64,000 nt of DNA from Cupriavidus sp. D39 (GTDB lineage: Bacteria; Pseudomonadota; Gammaproteobacteria; Burkholderiales; Burkholderiaceae): the NCBI RefSeq assembly GCF_026627925.1, contig NZ_JAPNLE010000007.1:496001-560000 (forward strand). Reading direction: 5' to 3'. The notes below the pieces were generated by a model that was not told the origin of the DNA, did not search any database, and saw nothing but the letters and a program-made list of their open reading frames with translations. The stretch's first letter is position 1; the number at the start of each line of letters is the position of its first letter. Shown here one piece after another: positions 30,287-37,497 of the stretch. Position numbers and translations under genes: made by a program.

Positions 30287-30289
30287 CGG

Positions 30290-30422
30290 TTCTCCTCATT
30301 CTGGGAATAGCCTCGCTTGGGTAGACGACGAGGGCAGCCACCGACGCGGAAATGCTCCACCGTCTGCCATGGCGCCGTCCCCGTCCCAGCCTTGCCCGTC
30401 CACGCAGCGCTAAGAGGCCAGT
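30290..30422 (-). pseudogene. H-NS-like C-terminal relic
   Basis: Minus-strand fragments DGQGWDGDG in one frame and APWQTVEHFRV in another match the C-terminal motif of the H-NS-like genes at 25.8 and 35.7 kb, with the middle (MPDWLQRAINAG) deleted. Confidence 0.6.
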
Positions 30423-30787
30423 TCAATAAGGCTGCGCCGTACGCCTGAAGATGTTCCAGCAGACGAGAGCGCAGCCGAGTTTCAAGAACGCTTCGTGAAT
30501 GTCGGCCCGCCGATCGAAGCGAATGCGAAGACGACGGAAGTTGTGGAGCCACGAATGAGTCCGTTCAACCACCCAGCGAAATTTGCCGAGACCGCTGCCA
30601 TGTTCGGTGCGGCGCTTCGCAATGACCGGCTTGATGCCGCGTTCGCGCAGTCGCTGACGATGCGGGTCGGAATCGTAGCCCCGATCAGCATAGATGACCT
30701 TGGGCTTCTGAAGCGGCCGGCCGCGTGCACCGCGGATCGGCGCAATCGCGTCGACGAGCGGCAGCAACTGGGTGACGTCGTTGCCTG
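30423..30787 (-). pseudogene. IS5-family transposase, C-terminal part
   Basis: About 120 codons: GNDVTQLLPLVDAIAPIRG, VIYADRGYDSDPHRQRL, KPVIAKRRTEHGSGLGKFRW and VVERTHSWLHNFRRLRIRFD to the usual C-terminus. The DDE Glu region is present but the N-terminal half and first Asp are missing. The truncated end abuts an EAL-domain relic, suggesting that IS insertion was followed by deletion. Confidence 0.8.
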
Positions 30788-31003
30788 GCCCGCAACCTTG
30801 GCATCGAGGTCGTCGCCGAAGGTACCGAGACGCAGAAACACGTGACACACCTCAAGTCGCTGGGTTGCGATTTCGGGCAAGGCTATTTTTTCTCCAAGCC
30901 TCTGGAGTCGGTCGCCCTTTCTGCGCTGCTTGAGGCGCAAGTGCCACAGAATACTCAGGCAACGCTTGATATCGATGCATGTGATGCCTCCGCAGCCAAT
31001 TGA
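30788..31003 (+). pseudogene. EAL-domain (cyclic-di-GMP phosphodiesterase) C-terminal relic
   Basis: Reads ARNLGIEVVAEGTETQKHV, then LKSLGCDFGQGYFFSKPLE, matching the VVAEGVET and GCDYGQGYLFSKPL motifs that end an EAL domain, followed by a short tail and TGA. Everything upstream is replaced by the IS5 fragment. Its presence shows a c-di-GMP gene once stood here. Confidence 0.82.
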
Positions 31004-31891
31004 GCACGCAGTAAGTAGACGCGAGGCCTCGGGATTGCCTCAACAGCGGAGGGACAGTTTCATGCTTTGGCCTTTGGACTTGGATGCGGCATTTTTGAAG
31101 TGCGGCCCATCTTCTTGCCAAGCACCTCACCGCCGCGGCCACATGGTTTGCACTTCTGCGCGCTGCAGCAGTCGACAGTTGGCCGTAAGCCGGACAGTAA
31201 CGTATGAGAAAACTCCCAGATGGGACTGAGGTCTTATACCGAAGACGCGGCGGCCGGTCATTCCACTCCGCATCACGCAAGGCATGACGGCTACCCTCGG
31301 TTGGTGCACCGCGGCAGCGCCAAAGAATGGCAACATGTCAGAAGCGGCTCCCGGTTCGGCACAGCCGGAATCCCCCGGGCTGCCAAACCGACCCACGACC
31401 CACCGACCCCACCCCTCGAAAGAAGGTGCACAACCGAATCCAAGTTTGCATCATGCTGTGACATACTAGGTAACGAATAGGGGTTGTGTACAAATCGCCG
31501 TTCCAAATGATGAATCTAGTAGCTATCAAACACATCTATTCCGTCGGCCAAGGTGCGGATGATTCTCGATTTCCGACCGCCTCTGGACGTGCGTATAGCG
31601 CAAGCAGCGCTCCGAAACTCAGGCACCTCGCTAGTCTCCTCAAGCCCACGCAGCCCGGGTATCCTGAGTTTCGCAGATGATGACCTTCGTAGTAGACCGC
31701 TCCTCGTGCGTTCGAATCCCAGTCAAGAGCAAGGCAATTGGGCCTCGACATTCTTGGCGGCTGGAGAGGCGCCTCCTCACGACAGTGGAGGCCGACGCTT
31801 CTTGCACGGAGCTTGCACATGCCAAAGAAGACCAAAGGTTGGTCTGGAGCTAGGAGGAAGCAAATATGCGGGCCAAGTTTCGAACAAGAAA
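31004..31891. other. gene-poor region, no supported gene
   Basis: About 890 bp with overlapping frames lacking motifs. Includes an isolated GTTCGAATCCC near 31711 that resembles a tRNA T-loop but has no surrounding cloverleaf. The promoter of the following gene should be near the right end. Confidence 0.35.
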
Positions 31892-32326
31892 ATGACCAAG
31901 TCAGCGGCTCAGCAACGAAGGCGGGGCAAAACCGCAGCCGTCTTACCCATTACGTTTGGCCTTAGCAGTACGGTGCTTCTCAATATTCAACTGAAGGCAC
32001 GTCTTGCACTGGATGCATACAGGCAAGGCACCTCCAGCCTTGAGGACCGCGTGAACCTAGACACGCTATTTGTGGTGGGGCTTGTACTGGCCAGCGAGCA
32101 CGCACTGGACGTCGGCAGTTCTATCGAACATTCCCGGCGAATACTTCTCGATTACGGCTCATTTACCCGACAAGAGCAAGAAGGCGTGCCGACCAACGAG
32201 CAATTTGCTCAGCTATCCGACGCCCTGAGTTACTGTGAGGCTTTGCTTGAAACTAGTACTCGGAGGAAGGTGAGAGATGCAATACTGGAGGCGCTCCGCA
32301 TCCAGTCCAAACGCACGGCGGGATAA
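31892..32326 (+). CDS. hypothetical 144-aa protein
   Basis: Starts at MTKSAAQQRRRGKTAAVLPI; the in-frame 113 codons upstream look like shadow sequence. A basic N-terminus is followed by a helical body (ARLALDAYRQGTSSLEDRV, LDTLFVVGLVLASEHALDV, LLETSTRRKVRDAILEALRI). It resembles small helical proteins common on plasmids and islands, but I cannot assign a family. Confidence 0.5.
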   Translation: MTKSAAQQRRRGKTAAVLPITFGLSSTVLLNIQLKARLALDAYRQGTSSLEDRVNLDTLFVVGLVLASEHALDVGSSIEHSRRILLDYGSFTRQEQEGVPTNEQFAQLSDALSYCEALLETSTRRKVRDAILEALRIQSKRTAG

Positions 32327-32495
32327 CCGTACAACAACAGTCCCAGTTCTCGTGCGGGTGAGAATCTATCTGCGGCTGCGGAGCCTGTCATTGTTGTGAA
32401 TCATCATTGGAAGCGCGTCGCAGTGAGAGCGCGCCAAAGCGGGGGCTGAGATCAGTCTTCACGCAAGAGCATAATGAGCCACCTACAATGTGCTC

Positions 32496-33104
32496 ATGTC
32501 CTCCGATCCTCAACCGGCGATCTCCGTCCTCCAGTTGCGAATCAGCCTGCGAGGCTTGAGCCCGCCGGTTTGGCGGCGCGTCCTCGTTCCCGAGCACTTG
32601 ACGCTCGCGCAATTGCACAATGTCATCCAGGTAGTCATGGGGTGGACGGACGAACACCTGCACCAGTTCACCATTCGTGGCAGGCGTTACGGCGAAGCCC
32701 ACGAGGGCGTCTTGCAATGTTCCACGGTGGCGAACGAGCTGGCTCTGACGGCGTTTGGTCTGCGTGAGCATGAAGGCTTCATCTATGTATACGACTTCAA
32801 CGCGTGGTGGCGGCACGATATACGCGTCGAGCGGCGTTTGCTGCGGCAGCAGCCTGCGCCACTGCCACGCTGCGTGGCGGGTTGCGGGCCTTGCCCGCCA
32901 GAGGACATCGGCGGGATCGAGGGGTATCTGGAAAGCAAGGAAGAGCGTAGCGAATACGAGTTTCTCGAGTGGATCGAGTCGCTGCGCGAGGGCCCAATCG
33001 TGCTGGACGAGTTACGCGACGAGGTCGACAAATGGCTGGTTTGGCTGGATCGGCGCTTCGACCGCCGGACCGCCAATGATCGCTTGCAAGAGATCCTGGC
33101 ATAG
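32496..33104 (+). CDS. plasmid pRiA4b ORF-3 family protein
   Basis: A 202-aa protein with the family core: LQLRISLRGLSPPVWRRVLV, LTLAQLHNVIQVVMGWTDEH, LHQFTIRGRRYG, then FIYVYDFNAWWRHDIRVERR and CVAGCGPCPPEDIGGIEGYL with three Cys. This widespread accessory-DNA family is of unknown function, possibly metal- or nucleic-acid-binding. A GTG start two codons earlier is possible. Immediately followed by an ISKra4 fragment. Confidence 0.85.
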   Translation: MSSDPQPAISVLQLRISLRGLSPPVWRRVLVPEHLTLAQLHNVIQVVMGWTDEHLHQFTIRGRRYGEAHEGVLQCSTVANELALTAFGLREHEGFIYVYDFNAWWRHDIRVERRLLRQQPAPLPRCVAGCGPCPPEDIGGIEGYLESKEERSEYEFLEWIESLREGPIVLDELRDEVDKWLVWLDRRFDRRTANDRLQEILA

Positions 33105-33136
33105 ACTGGCTGCCCGGACATGCGTGAGAGGCCGCC

Positions 33137-33318
33137 ATGCGGATCAGTTTGCAAGTCGTTGTGGATACCGAGGGTGACACGCCAGCCACCGTGACCGAGA
33201 TCGCACAGTTCGAGCGAGAAGGCCTTGATGCCGGCTCGCTGGGTCTGCACTTGGCGGAAGCCAAGTCATTGTTGAGCCGGCTGCAGCGCACGATGGTCGC
33301 GGCACAGGTTGCCGGGAG
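33137..33318 (+). pseudogene. ISKra4-family transposase N-terminal relic
   Basis: MRISLQVVVDTEGDTPATVT, EIAQFEREGLDAGSLGLHLA and EAKSLLSRLQRTMVAAQVA are the typical opening of ISKra4 transposases. Homology stops abruptly where the truncated helical-repeat gene begins on the other strand. A third piece of the same family in this window. Confidence 0.75.
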
Positions 33319-33319
33319 T

Positions 33320-33789
33320 GCCAGCGCGCGCTGGCGATCCACCTGGGCGCCGCGTCCCAGCATCAGACTGTCCCCGAGACCGCTCAGTGCTGTCAGACGG
33401 ACTTGCGCGGGCGCACCCGGAATGGATAGGATCCTCTCGAAAAGGCGATTGGCGTACGCGGGATCACAATTCCCACCGGCGCTATTCAGGCAGGCGATGG
33501 CCAGGTTGGCAAGGGCATCGGGAAATGGCGAAGGCCCCTCGGAAAGGGTTTCCCAAAGTCGGCGTGCCGCCGCCTCCCCGACTGGATTCGCGGAGTCCAG
33601 GAGCTGGTAGGCGAGCCCGTTGACAACCTGGGGTGTGATGGCGCCCGCCGCTAACTCCCCCGCAAGGTTTTCGGTCGCACGTGTGGCGTCGACGTCGAAA
33701 TCGCCTTCCATTAGTCGCCCGAGCGCTACAACACCCGATTCCAATTCCATCCTTTCCTCCGCTGCGCCGAGCAGGAAGTCTAGCAGCAT
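33320..33789 (-). pseudogene. Sel1/TPR-like helical repeat protein, C-terminus truncated
   Basis: About 155 native residues: LLGAAEERMELESGVVALGR, ENLAGELAAGAITPQVVNGL and a repeat-like ILSIPGAPAQVRLTALSGLG followed by DSLMLGRGAQVDRQRALAL, resembling a Sel1-type repeat (LG.....GRGV..D..KAL). The frame then runs into the ISKra4 fragment, which replaced the C-terminus. Function unknown. Confidence 0.5.
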
Positions 33790-33863
33790 CGATCCGCCAC
33801 CTTAGTGGTCGCGCGGATGCGCGGCGTTCCGCCCCCTAATTCCCTCGACCTGTTCTGGTCGGT

Positions 33864-34718
33864 TCAGCCGGCTAAGTGCGGGAGGAAAACGTCGCAGAAT
33901 TCCTCATGTGCGCGGATTGGCGAGTATTCCTTGCCAAATGGAAGGTACCCATCCATGTCCGACAGGAATTTCCGCGAGGTCATCCGCCGCGCGAGTTCAG
34001 CGCGCACGTCCTCGGGGCTGAACGTACTGCCCTCCTGGCTCATGTAGAACCGAAAGGCCGCGCCCACCCGGGCCGGGTCGACTTTGGACGTTGAGCCCGG
34101 CGACTGGCTGCAGGACCACGCCCACCACAGGTCGAACAGGTCACGGCCATGCTCGCGCTGCAGGAGCGCTCGCAATTTAGTGCCGAGCATCTCATCTAGA
34201 TCGTAGGACACAACATCGACCTGCCTGATGCCCTGCTCGGTAGGCACGGCTATCTGGATAGGCACCAGATCAAAGAAGCTCTTGTTTTCGTTGAAATTGA
34301 CTTCGAGCTTCAGTTGCGCGAGCGCGGCTTCGGTGCTTGCCGGGTCGTAGGTATAGACGATTCGTATGATCTTCGACTTCGCCACGAGATTGCGCACGGC
34401 AAGCTGGATGCTTGCAATGACCGACTCCGTCGGCTCCCCGAGGATTGGCGCGACGACGCGGGCGAGCGCCTTCTGGATGTGCCGGACCGGGCGATCGCCA
34501 ACCAACACTAGGTCGATGTCCTCCGAGTAGCGACTGGCTGGCGCCAGATGCCCCTTGTGGAGGACCGTGCCGCCGCGCATGGCAACCTGCCCTGACAGAA
34601 ACTTGTCTTCAAAAATCGCCGCCACGACTTGGCTGATCAGGTAGTCCTGCTCGACCATCAGGTCGCTGCTCCACGGCGCCTGCGTGCGCCACTGTGCTAG
34701 CTCTCGCGCGGAGATCAT
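33864..34718 (-). CDS. abiEii: AbiEii toxin, nucleotidyltransferase
   Basis: A 284-aa protein from MISARELAQW. The AbiEii/AbiGii domain is evident: VEQDYLISQVVAAIFED, the glycine loop MRGGTVLHKGHL, the catalytic RYSEDIDLVLVGD (DxD metal site), VKLEVN-like LKLEVNFNEN, and the C-terminal EMLGTKLRALLQREHGRDLF with the conserved Lys/Arg and Asp-Leu-Phe-Asp. In type IV toxin-antitoxin AbiE systems this protein blocks growth by nucleotide transfer to tRNA and can abort phage infection. ATGA overlap with the antitoxin gene upstream. Confidence 0.9.
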   Translation of the reverse strand: MISARELAQWRTQAPWSSDLMVEQDYLISQVVAAIFEDKFLSGQVAMRGGTVLHKGHLAPASRYSEDIDLVLVGDRPVRHIQKALARVVAPILGEPTESVIASIQLAVRNLVAKSKIIRIVYTYDPASTEAALAQLKLEVNFNENKSFFDLVPIQIAVPTEQGIRQVDVVSYDLDEMLGTKLRALLQREHGRDLFDLWWAWSCSQSPGSTSKVDPARVGAAFRFYMSQEGSTFSPEDVRAELARRMTSRKFLSDMDGYLPFGKEYSPIRAHEEFCDVFLPHLAG

Positions 34719-35551
34719 TGAAGTTCCTTGAAGAGTGCCATTTGATCTGTGGTGTATTCGACGGCCCATCTCGGATCCTGCATGGGCGCGTGCTTCATGC
34801 GATCGACGGGGCCTGTCTCAAGTAGTTGAACTGCGCGGCGCCGGCCGTCCAACCAGGCGGCCACGCTCTTCGCGGCCCTGGTCTGGCCAAGGCGGTCTAA
34901 GACGAAACCGATGCGCTGTGCCGCGGCGACCTGCCCCAGCGCATCCAATGCCAGAGTCAAACCGTCGAGGTCGAGATCCTTCGCGAAGTCCCTCGCAATC
35001 CGAGCCACCGCTTCAATTCCCCCAATCGCGGTCTGGTGTCGGACCAGGTCCAGGAGTGTGGCCTCACGCGTGCTGACGCGCCAGCGCGAAACTTGCGTTC
35101 GCACTCGAGTCACCGGGGTTTCCGCGAGCCGCTCTTTCACATAGAAGTCGACCCGGATGCGACCTACCGCAAGTGAGGATCGCGGCTTGCCTATCATCAC
35201 CTGGGTCGTCTGCACGGCGTAGTGCGATGAGCCCCAGTGGCGAGCGGCTGAGAGCAGCGCCACATAGTAGTTGGGCTCCTGGTCGCTCAGGCAGTCGTCC
35301 AGCCACCAGTCCACCGGCGGCGCGCCGTAGTGAGATTGCTCGGGCGGAATGATGAGCCACCGCGCCGGCCTTTTGGTCGCATTGACCACGTGCCCCTGCC
35401 GCGCGAGACGCTGGAGGGCCATTCTGACGGCGGCGCTACCCGGCTCCCGACCGGTCGCGCGGGCGAATTCTTGGGGTGTGAAGAGGTAACGTGCCTGCGC
35501 CTGAATAGCGCGCAACGCAACCTGACTCCGATCGGGCCCTAGCGCAGACAT
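34715..35551 (-). CDS. abiEi: AbiEi antitoxin / transcriptional repressor
   Basis: A 278-aa protein with an N-terminal winged helix (about residues 10-70: RYLFTPQEFARATGREPGSA, VRMALQRLARQGHVV) and an AbiEi C-terminal antitoxin domain (YYVALLSAARHWGSSHYAVQ, TPVTRVRTQVSRWRVSTREA, TLLDLVRHQTAIGGIEAVAR). Family members bind inverted repeats in their own promoter and neutralise AbiEii. Gene order, antitoxin first with ATGA overlap, is canonical. The 117-bp gap upstream holds the promoter. Confidence 0.9.
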   Translation of the reverse strand: MSALGPDRSQVALRAIQAQARYLFTPQEFARATGREPGSAAVRMALQRLARQGHVVNATKRPARWLIIPPEQSHYGAPPVDWWLDDCLSDQEPNYYVALLSAARHWGSSHYAVQTTQVMIGKPRSSLAVGRIRVDFYVKERLAETPVTRVRTQVSRWRVSTREATLLDLVRHQTAIGGIEAVARIARDFAKDLDLDGLTLALDALGQVAAAQRIGFVLDRLGQTRAAKSVAAWLDGRRRAVQLLETGPVDRMKHAPMQDPRWAVEYTTDQMALFKELQ

Positions 35552-35668
35552 GCCTTATCGTGCATACAAGATCATTTGCCGAGTGTAACGCGATTCCTTA
35601 CTTTGAGCAAACGAGTTTGTCACCTATATGTGCCCTATCCGATGCGCCAGATCTGAACATTATTCACA

Positions 35669-35917
35669 TCACCCGGTCTGCTCGACGCGGAAATGTTCCA
35701 CCGTCTGCCCCGCATTGACCGCCCGCCGCAGCCAGTCCGGCATCTCGCCCGTCCCGTCCCAGCTCAGCCCCTCGGCATTGCAGTAGCAGACTGAGCGCAG
35801 GCTCTGCGGCGGCGCAAAGCACCCGCCCGCCTCCAACTTTTCCATCGTCAGCCCGTACTCGAGCATCTGAGCCCGGATCCAGCGGATCGCGTCCGCCCGC
35901 TCAATTTCCCTTGCCAT
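35669..35917 (-). CDS. H-NS family DNA-binding domain protein (short form)
   Basis: 82 aa from MAREIERADAIRWIRAQML (a GTG four codons upstream is possible). Same architecture as the gene at 25.8 kb: an N-terminal helix, then CYCNAEGLSWDGTGEMPDWL and AVNAGQTVEHFRV. It sits just downstream of a coiled-coil KfrA-like relic, a pairing seen on plasmids. Probably a DNA-binding modulator of the island's expression. Confidence 0.65.
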   Translation of the reverse strand: MAREIERADAIRWIRAQMLEYGLTMEKLEAGGCFAPPQSLRSVCYCNAEGLSWDGTGEMPDWLRRAVNAGQTVEHFRVEQTG

Positions 35918-35934
35918 CGTTGCCGTCACGTGGG

Positions 35935-36426
35935 TTGAGGGAGCGCCGGCGCACCCGGTTCTTCATTCGCGATCGGCCCTTGGCCACCGGCCTTCCGCCG
36001 CGCGCCCGTCCGCTCGCGCGGCGCCACGCGCAATTCTGCAAGTTGCTGGCGCGCCAGCGCCGCTTCGGCTCCGGCCCGTTCAGCCCGGCGCTGCGCCCGC
36101 TCGGCCGCCGCGAGCCGACCGGCCAGCGTCGCTGTCTGCGCCAGTTCCGTGCGCAGGTCTTCGGCCGCGCGCTCGCTCTCCCGACGCGCGGTGGGCTCCT
36201 GATCGAGCGCGCAGCGCGCGCCGCTCGCTGGCTTCGGCGCGTTCCTGGGCGATGCTCACCTGCTCGCGCGCCCGTTCCAGTTCGGTCGAGAATTGGGTAC
36301 GTAGCTCCACCAGCTGACGGCCAGCTACCGCCCGCCCGGCCTCCAGCCGCGCCTGGGTTGCGGCATGCGCTTGCCGCTCGGCATGACACGCCTCTGATGT
36401 TCACCTTGTCGCAACCACTGCGGTAA
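35935..36426 (-). pseudogene. KfrA-like coiled-coil protein relic
   Basis: Minus-strand frames contain long Ala/Arg/Glu heptad sequence (ELRTQFSTELERAREQVSIA, QERAEASERRAL, then ERAAEDLRTELAQTATLAGR in a second frame) and end PALPQPT before the H-NS-like gene. KfrA proteins are plasmid-encoded alpha-helical DNA-binding proteins; the N-terminal DNA-binding domain is absent and the frame is broken at least once. Confidence 0.55.
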
Positions 36427-36624
36427 GCGCCCTTGGGGAGGATATTCGCCAAGGCTGGGCGCGTGCGAGGGCGCTTGCGGGGAGGTCCCGTTCCAGCCGC
36501 ATGTCAGCCACATACGCGCCGACCGTGATTCCGGAGTTAAATGGAACCAGGGCTGGCGCGCGGGACGGTCCATTAGCGTCACACACGGAGCGTGAACTGC
36601 AGACCGCTTAGGTTCGCTGCGAGC
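36427..36624. other. short intergenic region, no supported gene
   Basis: Junction between the decayed KfrA-like gene and the next small ORF; nothing recognised. Confidence 0.3.
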
Positions 36625-36876
36625 TCAGGACTCCATACACCGGGCACGCGGCTCCTCGTCAGCATCCGCAGCGTCTTCGGAAACAGGCCGATTCTGCAGG
36701 CGGCTGTGCATGGCCTCGCATCGGATCAACATCGTTGCCGCGGGATCCTCTTCACCGCCGGCACTGCCAGCTTCCGCGGCGGCCCGCAGATATACTTGCC
36801 GGGAGACAACGGCGACAATCACAATGATGGCGCCGACGCCGAAGGCTCGGACTGCAATTTGGAGGTATTGCGCCAT
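36625..36876 (-). CDS. small membrane protein, hypothetical
   Basis: 83 aa with one hydrophobic helix near the N-terminus (AFGVGAIIVIVAVVSRQVYL) and a polar, acidic tail ending in Arg/Cys residues. The ribosome site is weak (AGG). Composition supports a real gene but no family is recognised. Confidence 0.4.
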   Translation of the reverse strand: MAQYLQIAVRAFGVGAIIVIVAVVSRQVYLRAAAEAGSAGGEEDPAATMLIRCEAMHSRLQNRPVSEDAADADEEPRARCMES

Positions 36877-37015
36877 GGCGAACCTACACCGTATAACAGG
36901 AGATGACTGGCAGTGAGACTACACGAGGATGTCTCGGGACGGTGCCACGCCGTTGTAGGATTGACACAATACGTCTCGCCGAGGCGGGGTTGAATAGCAC
37001 GTTGAGTGACACCGC

Positions 37016-37279
37016 ATGGCGGTACTGAAGAGAATGTCCCGAAAATCGATCTTGGCCTTACCGAGCGGCCACTACTGGGCCACGCCCCACGCGCCCTTTG
37101 CACTGGACGGTCCCAATGGCCATGATGAGGTCTTCCCCGGCGCCGAATGCATTAGCGACGGCAAATGGGTCACCTTCTATAAGGACGGGGAAGAAGTATG
37201 GGCGTGCAATGCCGTGTATGCCGCCGCCCATTTCGACTTTGCACCGGTTCCAATCCACCGCTCGCCGACGGACAACTGA
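37016..37279 (+). CDS. hypothetical 87-aa protein
   Basis: Reads MAVLKRMSRKSILALPSGHY, then HAPFALDGPNGHDEVFPGAE and WVTFYKDGEEVWACNAVYAA. Codon use and composition look native; a second start six codons in (MSRKSIL) has a slightly better upstream AAGAGA. No family or partner recognised. It faces the membrane-lipoprotein module tail to tail. Confidence 0.5.
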   Translation: MAVLKRMSRKSILALPSGHYWATPHAPFALDGPNGHDEVFPGAECISDGKWVTFYKDGEEVWACNAVYAAAHFDFAPVPIHRSPTDN

Positions 37280-37497
37280 GGGGCGGACGGTTCCCCCAGG
37301 CTGTGGGGTACGTTTCGCCGCCTCCCAACAGTCGAGTCGATTTTTCGCGGACCGGGCGTTATGTCAAATCGCCTGCGTGTCGATGGTAAGAGCCGCGAGT
37401 ACAAGCAAGGGCAGTAAGAAGGCGAGCAGAAGTTGGGCATGCCGCATTTCTTTCCGTTTAATGGTATCACGCCATTACAGCAGCAGCTCCGCAAGAT

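Noticed and set aside
31700..31730. GTTCGAATCCC resembling a tRNA T-loop, possibly an integration site
   Set aside because: The flanking bases do not form a T-stem, and no acceptor or anticodon arm could be folded around it.
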